This document shows positions 8,541 through 16,230 of a stretch of DNA of 64,000 nucleotides, piece after piece. Each line of letters opens with the position of its first letter. Position 1 is the first letter of the stretch. This stretch comes from Nonomuraea aurantiaca (GTDB lineage Bacteria; Actinomycetota; Actinomycetes; Streptosporangiales; Streptosporangiaceae), in the NCBI RefSeq assembly GCF_020215705.1, contig NZ_JAIWNB010000001.1, positions 1 to 64,000 of the forward strand, given 5' to 3'. The position numbers were made by a program, and so were the translations under genes. Below the pieces are notes generated by a model. That model had not been told where the DNA came from. It worked only from the letters and a program-made list of their open reading frames with translations, and did no database searches.

Positions 8541-9364
8541 AGATCAAGATCGGCGTGGGCATCCTCGTCTTCTTCGCGCTGATGGCGCTCGTCGGGCCGC
8601 TGCTCATCGGCGCCGACCCGGCCGCCACCAGCGACGACGGCCTGCAGGGCCCCTCGGCCGCGCACTGGCTCGGCACCACGCAGACCGGACAGGACATCCT
8701 CACCCAGATCGTGTACGGCGCCCGGATCTCGATGGGCGTCGGCCTGCTGTCGGCGGTGATCGCCACGGTGCTGGCCGTGGCGGTGGGCCTGGTCGGCGGC
8801 TACTTCGGCGGCGCGATCGACGAGACGTTCTCGGTGCTGACCAACATCTTCCTGGTGCTGCCCTCGCTGCCGCTGATCATCGTGCTGGCGGGCTACCTGC
8901 CGCAGCGCGGCGTCGCCTCGGTCGCCGTGGTGATCGCCGTCACGGGCTGGGCCTGGGGTGCCCGCGTGCTGCGCGCCCAGACCCTCTCGGTACGGCGGCG
9001 CGACTTCGTGGCGGCGGCCCGGGCCGGCGGCGAAGGGCCCTTGAGGATCATCTTCTTCGAGATCCTGCCCGTGCTGCTGCCCGTCATCGCCACCAGCTTC
9101 CTGGCCACGGTGGTCGGCGCGATCCTGGCCGAGGCCGGGCTGTCCTTCCTCGGCCTGGCCGACCTGTCGACCGTGAGCTGGGGGAGCATGCTGTACTTCG
9201 CGCAGAACGGGCAGGCGCTGCTCATCGGGGCATGGTGGTGGTTCATCCCGCCGGGGCTGTGCATCGCGCTGATCGGCACCGGGCTCGCGCTGGTCAACTT
9301 CGGCATCGACGAGATCGCCAACCCCCGTCTGCGGACGATCAAGGTCCGGAAGGCGCGCGCATGA
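8537..9364 (+). CDS. ABC importer permease, DppC type
   Basis: A 275-residue permease beginning with a single N-terminal helix. The DppC signature follows: HWLGTTQTGQDIL, then ARISMGVG. The EAA-type loop is around RRRDFVAAARAGGEGPLRI (about 150-168). It ends with a hydrophobic segment and the typical ANPRLR near the C-terminus. The GTG at 8537 overlaps the previous stop by four bases. Its own stop overlaps the ATG of an eight-codon leader frame at 9361 rather than the ATPase gene itself. Confidence 0.9.
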   Translation: MKIKIGVGILVFFALMALVGPLLIGADPAATSDDGLQGPSAAHWLGTTQTGQDILTQIVYGARISMGVGLLSAVIATVLAVAVGLVGGYFGGAIDETFSVLTNIFLVLPSLPLIIVLAGYLPQRGVASVAVVIAVTGWAWGARVLRAQTLSVRRRDFVAAARAGGEGPLRIIFFEILPVLLPVIATSFLATVVGAILAEAGLSFLGLADLSTVSWGSMLYFAQNGQALLIGAWWWFIPPGLCIALIGTGLALVNFGIDEIANPRLRTIKVRKARA

Positions 9365-9407
9365 ACGTCCTGGAGATCCACTCATGAACGTCTTGGAGAT
9401 CCGCGAG
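9361..9407 (+). repeat. 23-base duplication of the ATPase gene start, creating an 8-codon leader frame
   Basis: The sequence beginning ATGAACGTCCTGGAGATCC at 9361 is repeated from 9384 with one difference in its first 19 bases. The first copy overlaps the permease stop (ATGA). It encodes MNVLEIHS and terminates in a TGA that overlaps the second ATG at 9384 (again ATGA). The 23-base period puts the two copies in different frames, so ribosomes can pass permease, leader and ATPase by successive stop-start overlaps. Confidence 0.85.
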
Positions 9408-10370
9408 CTCAGCGTGGACTACCAGTCGGGCAGCGGGGCCGTGCACGCCGTCTCCGACGTCTCGCTCGACCTGCGCCGGGGCGAGATCCTCGGCCTGGCC
9501 GGCGAGAGCGGCAGCGGCAAGTCGACGCTGGCCAACGCCGTCGCCCGGCTGCTGCGCCCACCGGCGGCGATCACCTCGGGCTCCGTCGTCTACCACCGCA
9601 GGGACGGCGAGCCGGTCGACGTGCTCGGTCTCGGCCGGGGCGAGCTGCGCGCCTTCCGCTGGAAGGAGCTGGCGGTCGTCTTCCAGAGCGCCATGAACGC
9701 GCTCAACCCGGTCAGCACGATCGGCGACCAGATCGACGACGTCCTCCGCATCCACGCCCCGCGCATGTCGCGCAAGGAACGCGTCGAGCGGACGGTCGAG
9801 CTCCTGCGACGCGTCGGCATCGGCGCCGACCGCCGGCGCGGCTACCCGCACGAGCTGTCGGGCGGCATGCGCCAGCGCGCCGCGATCGCCATCGCGCTGG
9901 CGCTCAACCCCGAGATCATCATCATGGACGAGCCGACCACCGCGCTCGACGTGGTCGTCCAGCGGGAGATCCTCCACGAGATCAGGACGCTGCGGGAGGA
10001 GTACGGCTTCGCGGTCGTGTTCATCACGCATGATCTGTCGCTGCTCATGGAGATCTCCGACCGGATCGCCATCATGTACGCGGGCCGGGTGGTGGAGACG
10101 GGCTCGGCCAAGGCGCTGCACAAGGCGCCCAGCCACCCGTACACGCTGGGCCTGCTGCGCTCGTTCCCCCGCCTGCACGGGCCGCGCGAGGAGCTGCTCG
10201 GCATCCCGGGCACCCCGCCGGACCTGCGCTCACCGCCACCCGGCTGCGCCTTCCATCCGCGCTGCCGGTTCGCCATGGACGCGTGCTCGCTGCGGCGGCC
10301 CGAGCTGGTCCCGGGCGCGGAAGGGCAGGTCGCGTGCCTGTTGAACGACGACAAGGGGGTGCGCCAGTGA
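9384..10370 (+). CDS. ABC importer ATP-binding protein, DppD type
   Basis: A 328-residue ATPase. Walker A is GESGSGKST (about 39-47), the signature motif is LSGGMRQR (about 155-162), and Walker B is IIIMDEP (about 175-181). The C-terminal oligopeptide/dipeptide extension has the cysteine motif [17 protein letters not shown]. The ATG at 9384 is the second copy of a duplicated start region. The stop overlaps the GTG of the partner ATPase. It powers the importer with the DppF-type subunit. Confidence 0.93.
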   Translation: MNVLEIRELSVDYQSGSGAVHAVSDVSLDLRRGEILGLAGESGSGKSTLANAVARLLRPPAAITSGSVVYHRRDGEPVDVLGLGRGELRAFRWKELAVVFQSAMNALNPVSTIGDQIDDVLRIHAPRMSRKERVERTVELLRRVGIGADRRRGYPHELSGGMRQRAAIAIALALNPEIIIMDEPTTALDVVVQREILHEIRTLREEYGFAVVFITHDLSLLMEISDRIAIMYAGRVVETGSAKALHKAPSHPYTLGLLRSFPRLHGPREELLGIPGTPPDLRSPPPGCAFHPRCRFAMDACSLRRPELVPGAEGQVACLLNDDKGVRQ

Positions 10371-11368
10371 GCGGCGAGATCGTCCTGGAGGGCCGGAACC
10401 TCACCAAGCACTTCACCGCGGCCCGTGGCCCGCGCGGCCGGTTTGGGAGGCGGCCGCCGGTGCGCGCGGTCGAGGAGGTGTCCCTGGCGCTGCGCGCCGG
10501 GACGGTGACCGCGCTGGTCGGCGAGAGCGGCTGCGGCAAGAGCACGGTGGCGCGGCTGCTCGCCCAGGTGTACCCGGCGACCTCGGGTGAGGTGCTGCTG
10601 CGCGGCGAGCGGGTGAAGGCGCACCGCGGGCCGGCGTTCCGCGACTACCGGCGGCAGGTGCAGCTGATCTTCCAGGACCCGTTCGCGTCGCTGAACCCGT
10701 TCCACCGGGTCCGCTACCACCTGGCGCGACCGCTGCGCATCCACGGACATGTCCGCTCGTCCGCGCACGAACAGGAGCAGGTCGCCGAGCTGCTCGAACG
10801 GGTCAGCCTCACGCCGGTCGATCAGTTCATGGACAAGATGCCGCACGAGCTGTCGGGCGGGCAGCGGCAGCGGGTGGCGATCGCCCGCGCGCTGGCCGTG
10901 CGGCCCATCGCGCTCATCGCCGACGAGCCGGTGTCGATGCTCGACGTGTCGATCCGGCTCGGCGTGCTGCGGCTGCTGGAGGAACTGGCCGACGAGAGCG
11001 GGCTGGCGCTCCTGTACATCACGCACGACATCGCCAGCGCGCGCTACTTCGCCGAGGACATCACGGTCATGTACGCCGGGCGGCTCATCGAGAGCGGTGA
11101 CGGCGAGACGCTCACCCAGTCGCCCGCCCACCCCTACACGAAGCTGCTGCTGGAGTCGGCGCCCGACCCCGACCGGGTGACGGCACCGGCGGCGACGCGC
11201 CATGGCGAGCCACCGAGCCTCATCGAGCCGCCGAGCGGGTGCCGGTTCCATCCGCGCTGCCCGGTGGCGCTGCCGGTCTGCTCGGAGCGGGTGCCTGGCC
11301 GTACCGAGGTGGGCGAGGGGCACTGGACGCACTGCTGGCAAGCTGAGGAGACAGCGCTCCTGCGGTGA
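10367..11368 (+). CDS. ABC importer ATP-binding protein, DppF type
   Basis: A 333-residue ATPase, last gene of the operon. Walker A is GESGCGKST (about 51-59), the signature is LSGGQRQR (about 163-170), and Walker B is ALIADEP. The C-terminal extension contains [18 protein letters not shown], which in this family can bind an iron-sulfur cluster. GTGA overlap with the DppD-type gene. It ends two bases from the convergent regulator gene, so there is no room for a separate terminator. Confidence 0.93.
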   Translation: MSGEIVLEGRNLTKHFTAARGPRGRFGRRPPVRAVEEVSLALRAGTVTALVGESGCGKSTVARLLAQVYPATSGEVLLRGERVKAHRGPAFRDYRRQVQLIFQDPFASLNPFHRVRYHLARPLRIHGHVRSSAHEQEQVAELLERVSLTPVDQFMDKMPHELSGGQRQRVAIARALAVRPIALIADEPVSMLDVSIRLGVLRLLEELADESGLALLYITHDIASARYFAEDITVMYAGRLIESGDGETLTQSPAHPYTKLLLESAPDPDRVTAPAATRHGEPPSLIEPPSGCRFHPRCPVALPVCSERVPGRTEVGEGHWTHCWQAEETALLR

Positions 11369-11370
11369 GC

Positions 11371-12345
11371 TCACCCGTGGTAGCGGCGGGTCAGCTCCGC
11401 GGCCGTGGTGGCGATGCGGTCGCGGAGCTCGGCGGGAGCGAGGACCTCGACGTCCATGCCGAGCCGGAGGAACTCACCCGCCGCGTGCTCGATCGACTCG
11501 ATCGGGACCGTCACCTGAGTCCAGCCCGCGCCGTCCGGCGGCCGCGCGCTCTCCTTCGCCGCCGCCGCGACGCCGGGCGTCATGAGGTTGGCCAGCAGCC
11601 GCTTCCCCTGCGGCGACAGCCGGACCACCGCCTCGCCCCACCGCAGCCGGGCCTCGAACTCGGCCAGGTACTCCTGCCAGTAGGCGACCAGGTCGAAGCC
11701 GTCGGGCCGGGTGAAGCGCTCAGGTAACGCGTGCAGGCCGAGGATCTGCGACACCCGGTAGGTGCGCACCTGGTTACCGGCCCGCGCCACCAGATACCAG
11801 CGCCCGGCCTTGACCACCAGCCCGTACGGCTCCAGCCGCCGCTCGACCTCCTGGGGCGCCTTCCAGCGGCGGTATCTGACCTCCAGGACGCGCTCGTTCC
11901 ACACGGCGTCGGCCACGGCGGGCAGGTGCGTCACCGGCTGCTGGTCGCGGTACCAGGTCGGGGCGTCCAGGTGGAAGCGCTCCTGGATCCGCCCCGCCCG
12001 GTCGCGCAGCTCGACGGGCAGCGCGGCCATCAGCTTGAGCTGCGCGGCCGTCACCACGGCGGCCAATCCCAGCTCGGCCGCCGGACCCGGGAGCCCGGCG
12101 AGGAACAACGACTCCGCCTCGTCCGTGGTCAGCCCGGTGAGCCTGGTGCGGTAGCCGTCGAGGAGCTGGTAGCCGCCTCTCGGCCCGGCGTCGCCGTACA
12201 GCGGGATGCCCGCGGTGTGCAGCGACTCGACGTCGCGGTAGATCGTCCGTACGGAGACCTCGAGCCGCTCGGCCAGCTCCTGGGCCGTCATGCGCCCGCG
12301 CGTCTGCAGCAGCAGGAGGAGGGAGATCAGCCGGGAGGCGCGCAT
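11371..12345 (-). CDS. YafY-type transcriptional regulator (HTH plus WYL domain)
   Basis: A 324-residue regulator. The N-terminal DeoR-like helix-turn-helix (MTAQELAERLEVSVRTIYRD, about 18-37) is followed by GGYQLLDGYRT. A WYL domain at about 140-230 contains LEPYGLVVKAGRWYLVAR. A C-terminal WCX-like part completes it. WYL domains sense ligands or nucleic acid. The gene is divergent from the small conserved protein at 12390, with a palindromic operator directly in front of its start codon, so autoregulation and control of that neighbour are likely. Confidence 0.92.
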   Translation of the reverse strand: MRASRLISLLLLLQTRGRMTAQELAERLEVSVRTIYRDVESLHTAGIPLYGDAGPRGGYQLLDGYRTRLTGLTTDEAESLFLAGLPGPAAELGLAAVVTAAQLKLMAALPVELRDRAGRIQERFHLDAPTWYRDQQPVTHLPAVADAVWNERVLEVRYRRWKAPQEVERRLEPYGLVVKAGRWYLVARAGNQVRTYRVSQILGLHALPERFTRPDGFDLVAYWQEYLAEFEARLRWGEAVVRLSPQGKRLLANLMTPGVAAAAKESARPPDGAGWTQVTVPIESIEHAAGEFLRLGMDVEVLAPAELRDRIATTAAELTRRYHG

Positions 12346-12368
12346 TCACTGACACTACCTGTCAGTGA
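12346..12368. promoter_or_regulatory. Operator of the YafY-type regulator
   Basis: Perfect 9-base inverted repeat TCACTGACA-N5-TGTCAGTGA. It begins one base upstream of the regulator's start codon and lies 22 bases before the divergent gene's ATG. The position would block both transcripts. CTGACA/TGTCAG half-sites are typical of YafY-family autoregulators. Confidence 0.75.
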
Positions 12369-12389
12369 CCCTGCTCTACGTTCGTCCGC

Positions 12390-12842
12390 ATGAACGACTT
12401 CGACTTCCTCTCCGGCTCCTGGAACGTCATCAACCGCAGGCTCGTCAAGCCGCTGACGGGCAGTGACGAGTGGGACGAGTTCCCGGGCACCAGCGTGGCC
12501 AGCCGCCACTTCGACGGCGCGGCGAGCTTCGACGAGATCAAGTGCCCGACCAGGGGTTTCTCCGGGCTGACCATCCGGATCTTCAACCCTGATACGAAGC
12601 AGTGGTCAATCTACTGGGCCAGCACGTCCAGAGGAGCGCTCGACACCTCGCCCATGGTCGGCGCCTTCGACGGCGACCGGGGGGAGTTCTACGGCGAGGA
12701 ACAGCACGAAGGCGCGTCGGTGCGCTGCCGGTTCATCTGGACCGTGCACGCCCCGGACTCCTGCCGGTGGGAGCAGGCCTTCTCGGCGGACGGCGGGCAG
12801 ACCTGGGAGACCAACTGGACCATGGACTTCACACGGGCGTGA
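12390..12842 (+). CDS. Small conserved protein, DUF1579-like
   Basis: A 150-residue soluble protein beginning FDFLSGSWNV, with WSIYWAST and a late WEQAFSADGGQTWETNW. This resembles the lipocalin-like DUF1579 group found next to YafY regulators; molecular function is unknown. It is divergent from the WYL regulator with the shared operator between them, which makes it the probable regulated target. There is no Shine-Dalgarno site and TACGTT lies eight bases before the ATG, so a leaderless mRNA is possible. Its end overlaps the convergent gene by 14 bases. Confidence 0.75.
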   Translation: MNDFDFLSGSWNVINRRLVKPLTGSDEWDEFPGTSVASRHFDGAASFDEIKCPTRGFSGLTIRIFNPDTKQWSIYWASTSRGALDTSPMVGAFDGDRGEFYGEEQHEGASVRCRFIWTVHAPDSCRWEQAFSADGGQTWETNWTMDFTRA

Positions 12843-13614
12843 CGCTGTCGAGCACCCCGTCGAGGGCCCGGCGGGCGGCGTCGCCGTCGGGCACCGTGCT
12901 GCCGTACACGTAGGACAGGCCGCCGTCGGCGGTGTGCACCGCCACGATGCGGACATAAGCCGGCTCCTTGGTGGCGCTCTTGAACACCACCCGGAACGAC
13001 GCCGTGGCCGCCGGCTGGCCGCCGACCTCCAGCGCCTTGGTGCGCAGGCCGTCGCGGCTGCCCAGGTCGGGCAGGAAGCGCCGGGCGGTGTCCAGCGCCA
13101 CGGCGTCGGCCGTGGACTGCAGCTGCTCGGACGTGGCGGCGCCGCCGATGCCGCCCTGCTGCTGCGGGAAGGCGACCACGACCGCGCCGCCCGCGGCGAT
13201 GCCCGAGGTGGAGGACGGCCGGTCGGCCTTGGTCCAGCCCGCCGGGATGAGGTAGGACACCTGGGCCTTGGTGTCGGTGACCCGCGCGGGCGACTGCGCG
13301 GCCGGTTTGGCGGTCGGCTGCGAGCCCGGTTTGACGGGTGGCTCGACGGTGCTCCGGGCCCACAGGAGGGCGACCACGGCCACCACAACCACCAGGATCG
13401 CGATCCCGCCGACCACGATCACCCACCACCAGCCCGACTTCGGTGGCTCGGCCTCGTATTGAGGGACGTCGGGGAGCATGTCGGGGGTGTACGGCAGGCG
13501 CTGCGTGTAAGGGCTCTGGCCGGGTTCCTGGTGGGGTTGCTCGGGTTGCGGCCAGCGATGCCTGATGGTCCGGTTGGGGTCGGGGCCGGGCTGATCCGGC
13601 TGCTCTGGATTCAT
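12829..13614 (-). CDS. Membrane-anchored protein with Pro/Gln-rich N-terminus
   Basis: A 261-residue protein. Residues 1-55 are rich in Pro and Gln and cytoplasmic. One membrane helix follows at about 60-84 (WWWVIVVGGIAILVVVVAVV). The extracellular domain of about 165 residues (SYLIPAGWTK to the end) may be lipoprotein-like, with no recognised enzyme motif. The ATG at 13614 is chosen because GAGGGG lies five bases upstream; an earlier in-frame start lacks this. The same general plan (P/Q tail plus helices) is seen in the next gene upstream on this strand. Confidence 0.7.
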   Translation of the reverse strand: MNPEQPDQPGPDPNRTIRHRWPQPEQPHQEPGQSPYTQRLPYTPDMLPDVPQYEAEPPKSGWWWVIVVGGIAILVVVVAVVALLWARSTVEPPVKPGSQPTAKPAAQSPARVTDTKAQVSYLIPAGWTKADRPSSTSGIAAGGAVVVAFPQQQGGIGGAATSEQLQSTADAVALDTARRFLPDLGSRDGLRTKALEVGGQPAATASFRVVFKSATKEPAYVRIVAVHTADGGLSYVYGSTVPDGDAARRALDGVLDSVTPV

Positions 13615-13684
13615 GATCCCCTCGGACGTCCGCAAAGAGCTTTTATCCAGACATTGTCACATTCCTTGGTGGTCGGGCGGCTGG

Positions 13685-14224
13685 TTAGCCCTGCGGGTTC
13701 TGCCATCCGGGCCGCTCGGGGTCCTGCCAGCCCGGCTGCGGGCCCGCGGGAGGCTGCGGCGGCGACTGCGGCTGCCACTCGGGCGGCGGCTGGGACTGCC
13801 GCTGCCACTCGGGCTGCTGGGGCTGCGGCTGTTGCGGTTGCTGGGGTTGCTGCCAGCCGTGCGGCTGCGGGGGTTGCGGCCAGCCCGGCGTCTGCGGCGG
13901 CTGGGCCGGCGTGCGGCGGGCGACCACGGCCCAGATCAGCAGACCCACGCCCCCTCCGGTGAGTACGAGGCTGATCAAGGCTTCCACCAGCACCACCCCG
14001 CCGATCGACCGGATGCCGACCGCTTCGACCAGGTACGGGAACGTGAGGCTGCGCGCGACATCGAACACCACGCTGATCAGGAACACGATGCACCCGTACA
14101 AGCCCAGCATGGCAGCCCGGCCGTGCTCGGCCCTTGCCCTGATCATCAGCACGATGCCGACGATCAGCAGGATGATCATCAGCAGCGCGAAGACAAAAGC
14201 CCCAAAGGTCGACGCTATGTTCAC
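13685..14224 (-). CDS. Three-helix membrane protein with Pro/Gln-rich tail
   Basis: A 179-residue protein with hydrophobic segments at about 9-28, 40-58 and 76-101. A cytoplasmic tail of about 75 residues is dominated by Pro, Gln and Trp (QPPQPHGWQQPQQPQQ). Such low-complexity tails are common in actinomycete membrane proteins of unknown role. It lies upstream of and in the same direction as the other P/Q-rich membrane gene and is possibly co-transcribed. No specific family was recognised. Confidence 0.7.
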   Translation of the reverse strand: MNIASTFGAFVFALLMIILLIVGIVLMIRARAEHGRAAMLGLYGCIVFLISVVFDVARSLTFPYLVEAVGIRSIGGVVLVEALISLVLTGGGVGLLIWAVVARRTPAQPPQTPGWPQPPQPHGWQQPQQPQQPQPQQPEWQRQSQPPPEWQPQSPPQPPAGPQPGWQDPERPGWQNPQG

Positions 14225-14258
14225 TTGTTCACTCCGCCCCTATCGAGTCGCGATCACG

Positions 14259-16055
14259 TTACGGGGATTGGCGCGCGCTTTCCACTGCCTTGGTGATCGA
14301 ACGGAGATCCAGGTCGCCCTGGTAGCGGACGCCGTTCAGGAACAGCGTGGGCGTTCCGCGGACGCCGCTCGCGCGGCCCGACTCCTCGTCCCGGTCGACC
14401 CGCGCCGCCTGCGCGGGTACGTCGGACCACGGCTCGACGTCCAGCTCGGCGGCGTAGCGGGCCAGGTCGGTGTCGGTCAGGAAGCGCTGGTTGTCGAAGA
14501 GGGTGTCGTGCATCTCCCAAAACCGGCCCTCCCTCGCCGCGGCCTCGGCGACCACCGCGGCGGGAAAGGCCCGGGGGTGCACCGTACGCAGCGGGAAGTG
14601 CCGGAACACGAGGCGAACATCGTCAGACTTCCGCAGCAGCTCGCTCAGGACCGGATGGAGAGCTCCGCAGTAGGGGCACTCGAAGTCGCCGTACTCCACG
14701 ATCGTCACCCGCGCGTCCGCCGGCCCCCGTACGTGGTCGTCGGGTCCCACGGGCTCGGTCAGCAGCTCGGGGAGCTCCTCCTCCGGCTCGGCGTCGGGAG
14801 GCGCGCACACCCCGCCCCGGTCCCAGACCATCCGGAAGATCGCCCCGCCCATCAGCGCCGCCAGCAGCGACCCGGCCAGAATGCCGATCTTCGCCTGGCT
14901 CTGCACCGCCGGGTCGTCGAAGGCCAGGTCCACGATGAACAGCGCCACCGTGAACCCGATCCCGGACACCGCCGCGCCGCCCAGCAACTGCCCCCAGACC
15001 AGGTTGCCGGGCAGGATCCCCCAGCCGAACCTCAGCGGCAGCCAGGTGCCCAGCGAGATGCCGACGAACTTCCCCAGCAGCAGCCCGGCGGCCACCCCGA
15101 TCGTGATGGGCGAGGTCAACGCCGTGCGCAGCGTCTCGGCGTCGAGCCGGACACCCGCGTTGGCCAGCGCGAAGATCGGCACGATCACATGGCTGCTCCA
15201 GGGGTGGAGCTGGAGCTGCAGCCGCTCGTTCACGGACACGGCGCGCCGCAGCGTGCGCGCCGCCACCCTGGCCGCCTGCGGGCTCGGGTCGTTGGTGAAC
15301 TCGTGTACGGCCTCGTCGGCGCGGAGCAACTTGCGGTCGCTGGGCGCGTACACGAACACCAGGATGCCCAGCGCGATGCCGACCAGCGTCGGATGCACGC
15401 CGCTCTCCAGCGTGGCCACCCACAGCGCGAACCCGAGCACGATGTACGCGGGCGCCCGCCAGATCCTCAGCCACCGCAGCGTCATGATCGCCGCCAGCAG
15501 CGCCGCCGCGACCACCAGGGCGACGACGTCCAGGCTCGCGGTGTAGAAGAGCGCGATGATGATGATCGCCAGCACGTCGTCGACGATCGCCAGCGTCAGC
15601 AGGAACACCCGCAACGGCTCCGGGCACCGCGCACCCACGATGGCGAGCATGCCGAGCACGAACGCGGTGTCGGTGGCGATCGGCACGCCCCACCCACCGG
15701 CCGCGGGCCCACCCGCGTTCAGGGCCAGATAGACACCGGCGGGCACCATCATCCCGCCCAGCGCCGCCACCGCAGGCACCGCGATCAGCCGCCGATCCCG
15801 CAACTGGCCGAGCCGCGCCTCGTAGGAGATCTCCAGACCGATGAGAAAGAAGAAGATGGTCATGAGGCCGTCGTTGACCCAGTGGCGCAGATCGAGCTCG
15901 AACGTGGCGCTGCCGAACGACAGGCCCATGTTGGTGTGCCAGAAGGACTCGTACGTGCCGCCCCAGGGGGAGTTGGCCCACAGCAGGGCAAGCAGAGTGG
16001 CCGCCAGCAGCACGCTGGTGCTGCCGGTCTCGGTCTTGAAGAACGCCCGCAACAT
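14259..16055 (-). CDS. nhaA: Na+/H+ antiporter NhaA fused to a DsbA-like thioredoxin domain
   Basis: A 598-residue fusion. Residues 1-430 form NhaA, with the cation-binding aspartates in AIVDDVLAI (Asp159, Asp160), ATDTAFVLG and the antiporter helices. The C-terminal domain from about 440 is a DsbA-type thiol oxidoreductase with active site C460-P-Y-C463 and the cis-proline loop GVRGTPTLFLNG. It should exchange Na+ for H+ in the membrane, with the thioredoxin-fold domain attached to the C-terminus of the transporter. The same fusion is known from other actinobacteria and some proteobacteria, so it is a genuine architecture and not a misassembly. Confidence 0.93.
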   Translation of the reverse strand: MLRAFFKTETGSTSVLLAATLLALLWANSPWGGTYESFWHTNMGLSFGSATFELDLRHWVNDGLMTIFFFLIGLEISYEARLGQLRDRRLIAVPAVAALGGMMVPAGVYLALNAGGPAAGGWGVPIATDTAFVLGMLAIVGARCPEPLRVFLLTLAIVDDVLAIIIIALFYTASLDVVALVVAAALLAAIMTLRWLRIWRAPAYIVLGFALWVATLESGVHPTLVGIALGILVFVYAPSDRKLLRADEAVHEFTNDPSPQAARVAARTLRRAVSVNERLQLQLHPWSSHVIVPIFALANAGVRLDAETLRTALTSPITIGVAAGLLLGKFVGISLGTWLPLRFGWGILPGNLVWGQLLGGAAVSGIGFTVALFIVDLAFDDPAVQSQAKIGILAGSLLAALMGGAIFRMVWDRGGVCAPPDAEPEEELPELLTEPVGPDDHVRGPADARVTIVEYGDFECPYCGALHPVLSELLRKSDDVRLVFRHFPLRTVHPRAFPAAVVAEAAAREGRFWEMHDTLFDNQRFLTDTDLARYAAELDVEPWSDVPAQAARVDRDEESGRASGVRGTPTLFLNGVRYQGDLDLRSITKAVESARQSP

Positions 16056-16230
16056 GTCAGACCCCCGGCGTCCGATGATAGGCGGCGCGCGGATGAGACC
16101 GAAGATGGGCGGCGACGTCCGCCTCGCATCGGCCGCCCCACCGCGACTTCAGGGGTGGAGCGGCTGGTCGGCGCACTTCCGGGGGTGGTGAGGGGCTGCT
16201 CGGGACAGGAGCCGCGCCGCTACCGGATGC

